This document shows positions 13,183 to 25,195 of a stretch of 64,000 nt of DNA, in pieces. Origin of the DNA: Anseranas semipalmata. Lineage: Eukaryota; Chordata; Aves; Anseriformes; Anseranatidae. The notes beneath the pieces are model-generated. The model worked only from the letters and a program-made list of their open reading frames with translations, did not search any database and was not told where the DNA came from. The stretch is taken from the NCBI GenBank assembly GCA_013399115.1, contig VXAA01000906.1, positions 165,515 through 229,514 of the forward strand. Direction: 5' to 3'. Positions within the stretch are counted from its first letter, which is position 1. Each line of letters begins with the position of its first letter. The position numbers were made by a program, and so were the translations under genes.

Positions 13183-16100
13183 AGTTTGTTTGATATCCTG
13201 CTATATTTTTTTCTAACTTAACTTGAAGTTAAGGCAACATAATGGAAATATTGGCTGTTTTGCTCTTGGTTTGAAAGTGAACAAGTGCAAAGTTGAAGTG
13301 AAGGGGGGAGGGAAGAGTAAGGAGGTCAATGCTGTGTAGAGCTGAAGCTATTTAAATGTCTCTGGGTGTCATCTGCTCCATTTCTAAGCTTTAAATTCAC
13401 CCGTCATTAGTTTAGCTAGAGGAATTGCTTCTTGCACCTTGCCTCAAAACCCACCCACTGCTACTGCATCTGTCATGGGGCCTTTATCTTTGTTAGCTAC
13501 TTCTCAAAACCTTAGAAATAAGTTGTCCTCCCAGGCTAAAGAGCCATGGTGCTTTGAAAATGCGTTTGCCGCTGTGTTAAATTGTGTACTTCCTGCCCTT
13601 TGAATTCCTCCCGAATAAGGACTGAAGTGGAAGCACAGTGGGCAGCCCAGCAGCAGAAGAGGGCAGAGCAGTGTACGGAGGCTGTGCATGTTTTTCTGCT
13701 AATGGCCTTGGGATTTTTAACTCCGCAGTCCGGCCCGCAGTTGGGCACTGTGGTCACATTGTGAACTCTCCGAGGACCGGCTCCACGGGCACAATTGTGA
13801 TACACAGCTGGCCTGCAGCTGTCTGGGCCCTAGGTGGGAGGTAAAGATTAGTCCCAAAGTAGTTCTCCTGCAGCGTATTGCACGCCATTAATTTGTAGTA
13901 GTTTTCTTTTCCCCCTCGAAATCTGTAAAACTTCCATTTTGTTTTGGACTGATAACAGTGATTACCTCTGAGTGTCGAGCAAAGACTGGATCCCCTCTGA
14001 TAAACAAGTAAGTGCCTGGAGCTTATCTGGGGAGCATGACTGCAGCAGGCGTGCACCGGTCCTCTTGTGGCTCTCTTGTGTGTGATTGGTGATCCCAGGC
14101 CCTGGCTTTGCAGCTTGACAGTGCTTGGGGTTATTAGCCTCACTGGAGGGTGCAGCGTGGATCTGCAGCAGTTTGATATTCCTGCGTCCTGATGAGGAAG
14201 ACATGCAGATGGCAGGTCTAGGAAGGTGAGCTGTGATTCCTCCCGCTCCTCTTGGATGGTAGGGGGGCCAGAAGTGCTGGAGATCTTGGAGCCGGGGCAG
14301 TTGCTGTGCAGCACGAGGGCGTCCTGTCCGTTCCTCCTGCATGCTCAAGGCCATGCCAGGCTGGCAAAGCATGGAAAGGCATCGCTTCCTCCTACTCCTC
14401 TTTTCTCTCCTTCCCACTTTGGTATCACGATGTATTCAGGCACAGGCTATTGTGCCACATATTGGCAGCTGGCACTGACCTGTCTTGCTGCTGGCCTTAG
14501 GAAGCAATGCAATTGTCTGGAAACACGGGCTTAAAAGTAATTAGAGAGTTTCTTTTAGCTTAATCCATTAAATAGCACAAATGTGAATGACAAGCTTCAT
14601 ATCTCTAAGCTGGAGAGACTATCCAACAGAAAACAGTGAGTGGAAGGGATTGATATAATTCTAACAAACTTCTGTTGGTGATGTGAGTCTATGGGATTTT
14701 CAGTGGCCAAAACAGGATAAAACGCACTGACCTCCGATCCTGGGCAGAAAAGCCCACCTCTCAAGACTTCTGTCCTATATGCTGGAATAACAGAAACTAC
14801 TTTTCTAAATGCTAGTTCATGGGGGTCATGAAACTGTTTGGATGGCAAATGTCTTCCAGTAAGTTCTCGTGTAAGATGCTTACTTGAAGGGTCTAAATTT
14901 CACTCCCTGATAGCCTGTCCTATTAAATACAGTCACCACTCCTGGTCTAGGGAATGGCTAAACCAAGTATTACTTGAAGCTGAGAGACTGTTCTGAGGAT
15001 GCTTACTCGTCACGCTATTCCCTAGACATCTGCTATGGACAACCGTAGGAGACAGGACGGCGGGCCAGGCAGACCTGCGCTGGATGCTGTGTGGCTCTTC
15101 GTGTAGTCCCATTGCATGTGCTGTTCACACACAAGGCTGCTCAGAGGAGCTTCGCTGGGCAAAGCCTGCGGGTAGCTCCCCCGAGGCCTGCTGCCATCTG
15201 CTGAGGCTTTGGCTGGTGCGGGCTGTGCTCTGCCCGCTTCCCGTGGCCAACCCGCGTACCCGCACCCAGGGGAGCAGGGCAGCATCGGGAGCCTCGAGCT
15301 GTGCCTTGGCAATGCAGGAGGCATTGCGTCCCTCGGGGCTTGGGAGTCCAGACTAGGACATATGGGACAGGGTCTGGACTGAAGCCTGAGATTTGAGGCC
15401 CTTCAGGCTTTCTCGGGAAAGAGGGATTTGCATGGAAAAGGAGCAGGGCTACTAAAGGCAGTTTATTGCTCAAACTCTAAGCAGGCTTTCATTTAGACAA
15501 CTGAGATGGATATGAGCCTACACCTGTCTTGCCACTACACATTTATTTCTTTTTCATGTATGTAGAGCCAAGAGGAAGAAAAAGTTATTCTTTTAAAAGC
15601 TGTGAAGTGCTATGTTACAAACGAGGCACATGTTATGAAAAAATATGGATTGGGAAGTACTATCCCTGAGCTGCAAGGAAATGGCACTCAGCTGAGAGAG
15701 CTAGTGAGGGTCTATCACAGATGTGATCAGCGAATGAAGAGGCATTTGAACGCATGTTGTCTCTGATGCTGTCGGCAGAACTTTGTCCTTTGTCCTCCTG
15801 CAAGTGGTGTTCTGCTGTGAACTTACGCGGAGGTGCTGCTCCGTGCCCGAAGCCACAGGTGCTGCTTTCAGCAGCACGAGGTGAGCTATCCACACGTGAG
15901 GGCTGTGATCTCTGCAAGTGACTACTGCAATTCAGTGCTTTGGGGTGTGCAGCGGGGTGCCAGGTTGGTGAGCGTGAACCTCTGCTGCACTTGGAGCAGT
16001 GGGGTCTGCTCGGCTCCCTGCTGTTGCCATCAGAAGCTGTGTTGTGGAAGCAGCTGTGGGCTTTAGGCTGCCCAACCTTCTCGCAGGAGCAGCTGCCACG

Positions 16101-16559
16101 CAAGGCCCAGGACAAGGTGCTCAGCACAGCAGAGGGTGTGCCAAGAATTGCTTTCCTGAGTCTGCCAAGTTGGGTGAGCAGGCTTTGCTGCTTCTCTCAC
16201 AAGCAGCTGTTCCATTCGACTGGGTAAGTTTATCCCATAAAAGGCAGCTGCTTGCGCACCACCTGCTTCTGCATCCCCACCTTCAGCATCTGTATGGGTA
16301 ATTCAGGGTTCCTGTTTAGTATGGTGAGGGATCCTCTATGCAGAAGAGCTGTGTTGCTGCTAATGAGGAGTAGTCATGGTGAGTAAGACAGGTTTTAAAT
16401 TCCTCTACAGACCAGAGAACAGTGAGAAGTAGCTGTCCTGAAGTGAAACAGCGGGATAGCAGACCTGTATCTTCCAGGGGTTCAGCCTCTGAACTCCTGG
16501 TGTCCCAGGTGAAGTTTCTTCCATCGGTGCCACTCCCCAGCTGGCTTCGTTCCTCCCCT
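13183..16559. other. Non-coding, GC-richer stretch with chance open frames
   Basis: The longest frames, such as 13754-14314 minus and 15660-16127 minus, overlap open frames on the other strand and in other phases. That pattern is expected from stop-poor GC-rich DNA. No catalytic motif, signal peptide or domain is seen. A CpG-containing region runs from about 15050 to 15340, but CpGs are not dense enough for a confident island. Confidence 0.55.
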
Positions 16560-17640
16560 TGCACTCAGCCAGCCTGATGCTCGTGTGATAATCATCAACC
16601 TTGGCTATTATAAGCAGTACAAACAAATGACAAATCTCTGGGTGCAGGAAGGTAACAAGAGGCTGATCAGTAGCTTTAGTTATCTTCCCCTCGTGTTTAT
16701 TGCAGTCTGCTGCAGTTATTTCAAAGGCTGTGACATTGATCGACAGCTTCTATTAAGACCCATCCAAGGCAGCTGGATTGAACAGATACATTAAATAAAG
16801 CAGTTATTGCTTTTCATTGCCTTTCCGTAAAATATCACTGCTAAATAGCTTCTGCCATCAGATGCAGTTAGGTACATGGTTTTAATTTGAGGGACTGCTT
16901 TATAACACTGCGCAATTGACACTGGTCTTTGTTTCCCCTACAATAATGATTGTGTACATCCTGGAGAATTGATGAGCTGTCTTCTGAGGGTGGAGGGGGG
17001 AGCCAGGGGGGGCAGCAGCCTTTGTTGTTCTCGCTCCTTTTTTATACTTGCCATGCTTGTCAGTTGTTTGCAGCACAGACAGGAATAATGTCAAGCGGGG
17101 CCCCTTATCTCAGGATGTTGCAATGTAGCTGCTGTAAGCCCTCGCCTGGAGACGAGATAAGAGCAACCTTACAAGCGCGGGGGGGAGTGAGGAGGGGGGC
17201 CAGCGGTGCCATTGCTGGGACAACAATGGCAGAGCTGTCACTCGCACATTATGACTCTTTCTGGTGCCAGGGAAATATATGTATGCTGAGCGGTGAATAA
17301 CAAGCACAAAAATAAAAGTCCCGAATGTTCATCTAATAATGATGTATTCGTAACAGGATTATACTGCCCAATGATATTCTGTCTTTATCTCCTCACTAAA
17401 TGGTGGGGCAGCTGTGTGCTTTGGCACGGCGTGATGTCCTTTCTTTTGTGTGCTGCATATTAATCCTTTATTGAAGTAATTAAATGTGTGCTTAATGGCA
17501 ATGAGCTGGCAGAATGAACGTACAATTGAATTAACAGTTATGATTGGGACCATGCTACAAGATGAACTAAATGCAATTACTGTAGGCATTTTTCTCCAAG
17601 TCGAATCTGGCTACATGACATGACTTAATTACAGGTTGTT
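16560..17640. promoter_or_regulatory. Strong candidate conserved non-coding cluster
   Basis: About 1 kb of unique sequence with many developmental transcription factor cores: ataatgattg near 16944, inverted GATA sites at 17104-17110 (cttatct) and 17155-17161 (agataag), and clusters such as ctaataatgatg, gaagtaattaaatg and cttaattacag between 17330 and 17630. There is no repeat and no convincing open frame. A G-rich run lies within it. This is one of the two most enhancer-like blocks in the window by eye. The target gene is unknown and conservation is unmeasured. Confidence 0.5.
16988..17012 (+). other. Potential G-quadruplex run
   Basis: G tracts of 3, 6 and 7 bases are separated by tgga-type and agcca loops. 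The 7-G tract can supply two of the four required GGG runs. It sits inside the candidate regulatory cluster. Confidence 0.45.
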
Positions 17641-17649
17641 AGACACACT

Positions 17650-17830
17650 TACTCCCTGATCCCGCGGCGGTGCGCGTGGAGGCACAGCTTCAGCTCTCTC
17701 CCTGGGATGTGTGCGCGCGTGGGCACCTATTTACCGACAGGTTCGGCTCGGGGGTGGGTGCGGGTCCCTGACAGGTGCGGGCCGGTCGCTGTTGCGGTGG
17801 GAAATGACCTGTGGTTGCATCGGGGGGACT
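17650..17830. other. Small CpG-rich patch
   Basis: CpG-dense sequence (cgcggcggtgcgcgtgg, gtgcgcgcgtggg, ggttcggctcggg, gggccggtcgc) stands out from AT-rich flanks on both sides. It is too short for a classic promoter island but could be an orphan CpG patch tied to the neighbouring enhancer-like blocks or an unannotated transcript start. No TATA box or start codon context is evident. Confidence 0.5.
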
Positions 17831-18379
17831 AGCCCGCAGCCATCATGAAGGAAGGATTTACTGAACGATGGGCTTTGGCACTTGGCCTGTTCTGATAACC
17901 ATTGAGTCTGTATCAGTTAGCAGCGCGTGGACATCTCCACCACCAGGGCCGGCCTTGTGTTACTGACACGTAAAAGAAAATAAAGCATTCTCGCTCCTCT
18001 GTGCCCTTGGGTGCTATGTGCCCGTTGCAGCTACGCTTGCGTGCCTTGGAGGAAGGAGACTCCGAGGTATGAAGAGAAGGTCCTGGGACAGAAACGTCCT
18101 GTGCCCACTTGGTGTGGAGGCAGCACAGACCTTTTCTTGTATCAGCACAAGCTCTGCTCTCAAGGTGATGCTATCCAGAGCTTGCAAGGTCTCAAATTGT
18201 TGGTTTTTTGTGGCCCTTACAGGTGGCTGCCAACGTTGCAGGCTGTCTCTGAGGTGCTGTGGGAAGATGCAGGTGTTGCCCCTGGGTGCACCAGTCTCCT
18301 GTACCATGCTTTATATTCCTTCCTGTAGCTGACACGGCACCCCAGAGGAGTGTAGTGACAGAAGAGGCAGTGAAACGGG
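17831..18379. other. Non-coding stretch between candidate elements
   Basis: Mixed-composition sequence. The open frames at 18011-18332 exist in several frames of both strands and are shadows of each other, with no protein motif. Confidence 0.55.
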
Positions 18380-18790
18380 TGGTGCAATATGTGACCATTT
18401 ATGAAACTAAAAATGTGTTCTATTTTTTATTTTTATCATAATACGGCAAACCTTCTGGTCATCAGGGCTACTAAGGTTTATTTTATAGCCTTCATTCTCT
18501 TTGGGGCCATAAATGAAACCCTTTCAGCCCTAATGACCACAATGACTTTCCTCGATCATGTTATTGCTACTTTGGCACTTTTATTGCTTTCACACGCACT
18601 AATGGATGAGTTTGGATATGTTAACAATTTATATATCATTTGATCCTAAAAAAGAGCCCCCTCCCACCAACCAAACTAACTTAGCCCTGAGGATTGAGTA
18701 GCTTTTAAGGAGTATAAATGAATTTAATGCTTTAGAAAGAGCTTCTGTAAATTATGAACATGACACCTATTACATTAAGCTGCATTAAGC
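18380..18790. promoter_or_regulatory. Strong candidate conserved non-coding element
   Basis: Unique AT-rich block with ggccataaatg, ccctaatgaccac, cactaatggatg, tgttaacaattt and cattaagctgcattaagcattaat. The tandem ttaagc/cattaa motifs at 18770-18800 are notable. An 80-codon frame at 18401-18643 is open across part of the block, but its product is a hydrophobic string without homology to anything I know, so I treat the block as regulatory. Confidence 0.45.
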
Positions 18791-19069
18791 ATTAATACAT
18801 CTTCATTACTGGCAGGTTGCCCAAACCTCCAAGGTTGAAAAAGCTGCCTGAAATGCCCAATGTGGTAGTCACCTAGGCTGAGACTGATCACCTCTTTTTC
18901 GGAGGCTGGGACACGCTGACACTTAACTTTCTGCATTTGCCAACAAAGTCCTCGTGACACCTGTTGCAGGATGGCTTTTTTCCTAGAGTTTCTTTGGCTG
19001 GTCTGCATATGAGTTTCAGTCTCTTACGTAAAAAGGTGCAATAAATCTCTTGGAAGCCACTGCAGAAAT

Positions 19070-19990
19070 GGAAACTAGCTGCACTAGCCTTTTAAAGCCC
19101 CTGGTAGTGGATTGCTTGACAGATTTTTTTCTAAACACTGGCCAAAAATTATCTCATTGAGCGTGTAATAGTCATTCCTTATTGCAAATCCTTTCTGAGA
19201 TGTGGGCACCAAAGGCTGAATTGCTAAATTGGTGTTTCCAACGGCTGTGGAGGAAGAAAGTCTAAAAAAATAATCACAGTACATTAATGAGAGCCCGCTC
19301 TACACCATCAAAGGAAGAAATAAAAGAGATTTTAGTGTCTTAAAAAGCAATATCCATTAGACTCAGATTTAGCTAAAAGTGGACTGAAAGGCTCTTATTT
19401 CAACAAGATGTACAGGCTCAGGGAAAAAACAAGCTAAATGCTTGTGACATTGTAATTGATTTTATGTGGTACATTTATGAGACTTGCAATTCATGTTCCA
19501 TATGGGATTTAGCGCTGAGGTGTTACTGCAGCTTCTGAGGCTGTTACCTTGTGGTCCTGAAGAAGCGTTTTGGCAGTTCCTCCGTTCCCGGGGCAGGTGC
19601 TGATGTGGGCTCAGTGTTTACACCTTGTGATGGAGGAATGCTTACGCTGGGGGCTGCTTTTTCACAGGTGGAAATACTCGGCGTGTCTCAGGAACCTGGG
19701 TGCAACAGGATGCTGTAATGATTCTCACGTGGCAAGGTAGAGGGTAACCCATGATCTCGGCGAGGCTGTAATGCGGGACAGCAATCCAAGCATAAAGCTA
19801 TGTGGTCACTCTGTGAGATGGAGATTTAATGGATATTGTTCATGGTGTTGGAATATATGAAGCAATAAATTGCTTTTGTGGTTGATTTAATGCTGAAGCA
19901 AGGTTGAAGACTTCGGTAACTGCAGATGCTTTACTGCAAATACACTAGCTTTACAGTGGTAAATGCATAACCTATTAGACAGCAGAGGGG
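19070..19990. promoter_or_regulatory. Candidate conserved non-coding stretch (two blocks)
   Basis: Two AT-rich, repeat-free blocks, 19070-19510 and 19810-19990, are joined by a GC-richer spacer. They hold acattaatgag, gtaattgatttta, gaagcaataaattgc and ggttgatttaatgc. The call continues the 16.5-20 kb cluster and rests on motif density. Confidence 0.35.
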
Positions 19991-20369
19991 GAAAAAACAA
20001 TCAAACCCCAAAGCCTTTTAATCAAAACAATATTGCAAGGTTCAAAGTCAAGCTCTCAGAAGTTGCAAAATAGCATCTTTAAGGTAACCTATCCTTCAAA
20101 GTCACATACTTGGTGTGTGTGCACGTGCACATTTTATTACGGACTTCAGTGATATAAAAGCATGCTTGTTTTTCCCAGATACTGCCAGCTTCAGCGCACA
20201 GCATGAACCACGCACAAAGTGTGAAACAGTTCCTCAATATTTCTTTCTGCAGTGATGGCTCAATGCCAGGGGTCATGTAAACTCTGCAATGAATATGCAT
20301 TTAATAATTTCCTGGTGCTTTTCTTTGTGGCAACCATCGCTGCTGTAGACAAATAGTAATGAATTTATC

Positions 20370-20560
20370 TTTAATGCTTTCCTATGAAATAGTGAACCAA
20401 CATGCTTATGTCATTGAATATAATTCAGCGGAAGTCAGTGAGAGTGTTCAAGTGCTTAAACTTAAGCACCTGCTCAAAGCCCTGCCAGATGAGGGCTTCG
20501 AATGCCTTTCCTGCATTAGTCGCAACTCGAAAATGAAAATAAATAGTAAATAACATCAGT
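20370..20560. repeat. Possible ancient sauropsid repeat relic
   Basis: The core gtgcttaaacttaagcac, followed by ctgctcaaagccctgccagatgagggc, resembles the gtgcttaa..ttaagcac..tgctgaat.agggc segment common in old reptile and bird interspersed repeats. A short echo (ccatggcaaaactcccat) lies near 20820. Family assignment is from memory of the pattern and is uncertain. Confidence 0.35.
20452..20469. repeat. Inverted repeat, 8-base arms
   Basis: Arms gtgcttaa and ttaagcac are separated by two bases and match perfectly. This is probably part of the older repeat around it rather than an independent site. Confidence 0.8.
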
Positions 20561-20569
20561 GTGACTTCC

Positions 20570-21520
20570 TGGCACTAAGAAGCTTACTAGTGTGTCCCAA
20601 AGACCACATGGAGAAAACGTGTAGGTGCACAGAATTTATATATGCACATCTGTAACTAGAGCTGTGTGCGCCATTCCCTGAGCTGTATAGCTTGCTTTGC
20701 TTTTTGTCTGTCTTCTTTGCAGCAAGCAGAACATATGTTAACATTGTCTGTTCTCTTACCTGAAATTTGATTTGAAAGGGCCTTGCTTTTGTGGCAAGGA
20801 CCTCCTGTTTTATTGATGTCCATGGCAAAACTCCCATGTATACGGCAGTGTCTCCAGGAAGAGGTCCTGGAGAGTGATATATGGACAAAAGCTGCCTGCT
20901 GTGAGGTCCCTGCAGGAAAGCCCTGCGCCTTTTGTCACCCAGTAAGAAGTTCCTTGGTAGTTCTGAAGAATGTATGTGTTTGCTTCATTTTCTCATCTTA
21001 CGTAGATTGTCCAGCTTACTGTATGCCTCAAAAGAGAACAAACAAGATACCCTTTTTTAAGGTCTTTGCAATTTTACAGAAACTACCAGTGTACGCAACA
21101 TCATGTTAGTTATTTACCTAGCCCTTGTAATAAATTCAGTATTTCACAGAATTTATTTAGAGCCCACTTTATCATTTTGCAAATGGTATTAGGTCCTGCA
21201 CATTTCAAGCTGTGTAAGGTAGCGTGATCCTGAGCCTTTTTGATTAATGCAAATTCCTGTCCAAAAGCTGATGGAAACCTGTAGCTTGCTATTTAAGGCA
21301 TTCAGAAACATTGGCATCAGTGGGCTTCGAAGGAATTGAAGAAATAGATTCTTCGAGCTTGAGTAGACTATTTGAGCTTTTGAACCAAGTCAAATGTTTA
21401 AGCTAAGAGTCTGCAAGCATATCTAAATACGGGAAGGCTAAGTACTTGACATTCTCGGAAAGCTGGAAAAGATTGTGTACGATGTAAGGACCTCCTTCAG
21501 TTGAAGGCTTGTATTATAAT
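20570..21520. other. Non-coding stretch
   Basis: No gene or clear repeat. A unique AT-rich patch at 21120-21270 (gtaataaattcag, gattaatgcaaattcc) might be regulatory but is too short to call alone. Confidence 0.5.
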
Positions 21521-21615
21521 AGAATCATAGTAGAATATCCCGAGCTGGAAGGGACCCACAAGGATCATCGAGTCCAACTCCTAGGTCCCTAAAGGGCAAC
21601 CCAAAATAATAGCAT
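21521..21615 (-). mobile_element. CR1 LINE 3'-end fragment (reverse)
   Basis: agaatcatagtagaatatcc, then gagctggaagggacccaca and aggatcatcgagtccaactcc, reproduce the reverse complement of an avian CR1 3' end with high similarity, including one partial terminal repeat. It breaks off after about 95 bases, the usual 5' truncation. This is the best-preserved CR1 here and probably the youngest of the four. Confidence 0.85.
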
Positions 21616-21980
21616 CCAAAACCAAGAGATCACAGATTTTCTTGTACCAGGTGCTGTACTGGCTTTGGAAAATTTCACGGTTTCTTACAGGAGGTAATAC
21701 TTGTTGGGCATAAGGAGATAAAATACAAATATACTTCAAAGCATGTGAACTGTTTACCTCTCCATATAAACCATATTGTGTTTCTAGATGTTCCAGTCTA
21801 TAGTAATGAGCTGTCAACAACTCTTTACTTGCCTTCGCGCCCTTAGTGAATATGCAGCCCGTTCAGTGACTTGCCAAGTGTGCACAAAGGGTTTTGCAGG
21901 TTTTAAGGCCAGAAATCCTTTCTCGAGGAGCAGAGGTGAGAGAGACAACTACTGGCATTGCTAGAAATGCGCATTATCAA

Positions 21981-22071
21981 GTGTGTGTGCGCGTGTATAT
22001 ATATTTTATATATATTTATTTATTTATTTATATATATTTTTATATATATATATTATATATATACACACACG
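21981..22071. repeat. Compound (GT)/(TA)/(TTTA) microsatellite
   Basis: gtgtgtgtgcgcgtgtatatat leads into TA and TTTA repeats and closes with tatatatacacacacgt. The GT-TA left end and TA-CA right end are mutually complementary, so the whole tract can extrude as a long imperfect hairpin or cruciform and will be length-variable. Confidence 0.9.
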
Positions 22072-25000
22072 TACTGATTGAGTAGAATGGTTTAGGGTGC
22101 TAGACTGAATTTTAATGTGACACTCATACCTTCTAAATAAACACGCAAGTACTGTAGTCAGAAGGCTTAGTTTTCCAAACCTATCAGTGCTTCACAGTGG
22201 TTTTACGTGGAAGAATATCATGTATGTAAAATGTGCATGTTTTAGTAAGTATTTAATTATCAAAATGTATCAAATACAGAATATTGCACTTCACATACAT
22301 CTTGCACTTGGGACTTTGAAAACCAGACAGTTATTCATATATAAGTTTAAGGAATTCCATCCCTTACTGCCAAGTAAGAATAAGAAAGGCAGAAATGTGA
22401 CTCTAAGTTGTTGCCTTTAATCCAAGTATCTAAATGCATTTTACTGTGTATCTAGAACCAGTGCAGAGTGACCTCAGGCCCTTTGTGAGTGAGCTCACTT
22501 GCATACTTTACCGAAGTGTAGATGAAGACATCTGAAAAAGTTGGCTCATGTTGTTACAGCTTCAGTCTTAGCCAGTGGGATACCAAATGCACTGAAACCA
22601 AGTCATAGTTAGAACTGTATTATTTGATTATTTTAATGCTGCTAGAGCACATGTTTGCTGAGGCAGGGACCAGCTTGATGTCTCTTTCACAGCTTGAAGT
22701 GGATATTGTTTTTCTGTCGAGTGAGTTAAGTACGAAAATGCTCTGATATTATAAGCAAGAACTGCTTTGCCCCTGCATGGCCCTCCTTTGATGTACCTGA
22801 ATGCTCCTTTATTATGCAAAGGTAACCTAAATATCAAAGGTGAGATTAGCTTAATGCAGCAAGCTGCTTGTAAGGCACAAGGGACTGTTAGTTATAGTGC
22901 ATCTCTTAATGACCTGCTCAGTGTGTATCCCATTCAAAGCACAGGGCAGGAATTCATCTGATCACTGTTTTCCGTGCTGTTTAATGGGAAATGGACTGAG
23001 AATTGGAAGGAGGGTGAAGTCTGTGCATAGCTGGTTATGCGGCTGATAACACCCAAACCACCTCGTGTTCAAGGCAATGCTTGTTTCAGATGAAGCCAGC
23101 AGAGAAAGGAATAGTTTCTTCTTTCCCTTTTCAAGTTCAGGAATAGTTGATTGTTGATATATATGTTATAAATATGCTTACAGTACACAGGGTTCTGCGT
23201 GTATGTGTTTGCCTGTGCTCTGCTAGAGAAATACAGACACCCCGTGGGTGAATGTGTTTCAAGTAAGACATCAAGGTCCAAGGGCATGAAATTCCTCAGT
23301 TTCTGTTTCCATCCAGGTTTTGGGAGGGAGATGAGTCTGGTGCAGAGACCCGTGCACAGGGCATGTTTGCCTCTGCAGCAATGAGGGAAGGCGTTAGGGA
23401 ACATGCAACTGTTGTAGGCAGTGCTCCCCCTGCTCGCGGCCTCTTAATGTCTTACATTTCCAACCCTTTTCTATGGGAAGGAGTATCCAAGTCCGCACTG
23501 TTCTGCAGAGTCAGCTGCTAGACTTGTAGCCATATTGCAGTGGCTCATCTGACCTGGGGTCTGAAATGGTTGTTCATTCCCATCCCAGTGGGTAACAGAG
23601 GTTTTCCTGGTTGTCCCTGCTGATGTTAGCCAAAACCCACCCAGCTCAGGTAGGTGGGATCCTCTTGCTGTTCCCCGGTGACAAGCTGTTATCAGCATTG
23701 CTGTGGGCTTTCTGGACAGCATGACTGTTGGAAATGTTAACGAGACTAAGATTGCTGTTGCAAACGAGCACTCAGTATGCCATTAACATGGTTCCCTCAC
23801 TGAAAGGCAACGTATTTGGGAGGCTGCTGTTCCCAAAGGGAAAAATGTCTCGAGTACCAACCAATGGAGCCAGAAAACAGAATAGAAATGCCAGGGGCTA
23901 TGAGTATGTACTTGAGGCATTTCAGAGCTGTTCAGATGCCTGAGCTGGGGGGAATCTGTCATGGATCGGCATTCCCACCTGCGGGTGGAAAGCCTGCTCG
24001 GATCTGTGTGGGTCCACAACAGCCTCTCTCATTGCCTCTGAGGGCGCACCTCGAAAGCCAAGCTTGACTCTTTCTGAAGGACTCCAGTCCTTTACTTCTT
24101 CACTTGCCATTTTTTGCACAGGTTTCTCTCCCACTAGAAAGTGATGATCCCATAGTTTGGATGTGAGGGATGTCACTTTGTTTTGGACTGTTGAAAGCAA
24201 ATGGATCTTGCGATGCTGCTAATTTGCAGTGGCTAAACGTACCCTGTCTGTAAAATTGCACACGTTTTTGGTGTAGGCTACCTAAACTTTCTGGTGACAG
24301 AGATTTTAATTTCTGACTGTAGTGGATTAAAGTAGGATTCCTCTGTGTATTTCCATGTTTGGAATAAATGGTGGTATGAAATTCAGCCTAATTTCCCCAG
24401 AAAGAGAAAATCAGTTGACCCTCGCATTCCTAAAAGCTGAACTAAAAATTTGGAGGCTCACATCAAAGCTCTGTAAATAAAGTGAGTAACGCTTTGGACG
24501 CTTCTGGTGGGGAGCAGAGGAGGGGGAAATTCCCTCTATAAAGAACACCCAAGTATTTAAAAAGAAATGGTTAGGTTTAAATATCTCACTGTTTTTCTTC
24601 TCCAGGGCTCCATGCTGAGGATTTTATTTTCCTTTGCAATGCTTATGCTGCAGAGCCCTTTTCTCAGAGGTAGGCTGACGTTAGCACACTAAAGCGGCTA
24701 GCAGGTTCACCAGAGCAAGTTTATTTGTAGTGTGGCCTGAGTCGCGTTTGAGGGTGCCATTACGATTCAGAAGGCTCCACAAGCTTTGAATATCAATGGC
24801 ACTTCAAAGGACTGTAGCTGTGAACTACCAGACGTGCTCCCTCGCAGGCCCCAGAACGGGGAGAGGGAGAGGTGGGTTCAAAGTTGGGAAATGGGTAGAA
24901 TTTTTCCAAGGGCACTAACAGTCAAGTAGGCACCCCAGGTCTTCATAAACGTGGTGGAGTCTCTCTGGGATCTGCAGACTGTAAGGACTGTGTGGATGCT

Positions 25001-25160
25001 GCTCGCAGCGGCCGGACCAGTCTCCCCCTTCGCTGCCCTGTATGCCCCTATAATCCAGCCAAGAGTTGAGGAGAAAGAAATGCATTCACTTTTCCCCTAC
25101 AGAGATTTCTTTTTTCCTGAGAAAATGGAAGCCTTGTCATTTATCTTGTGTGTGGGTTTG
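22072..25160. other. Non-coding stretch, nothing recognised
   Basis: Short open frames only. Those at 23728-24200 overlap on both strands. No repeat family, CpG patch or motif cluster stands out. Confidence 0.6.
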
Positions 25161-25195
25161 GTTTTTTTGTTTTTTGTTTTTTGTTTTTTTTTTTT
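25161..25195. repeat. T-rich (TTTTTTG)n tract
   Basis: Four T runs of 6-12 bases are separated by single G. This is a low-complexity tract and is likely polymorphic. Confidence 0.9.

Noticed and set aside
13754..14314. 186-codon minus-strand open frame
   Set aside because: Overlapped by a 151-codon frame in another phase and by plus-strand frames; no recognisable motif.
15660..16127. 155-codon minus-strand open frame
   Set aside because: Shadowed by several plus-strand frames; composition-driven.
18401..18643. Hydrophobic 80-codon frame read as a small membrane protein
   Set aside because: It lies inside an AT-rich enhancer-like block whose T-rich codons make any frame look hydrophobic; no exon borders.
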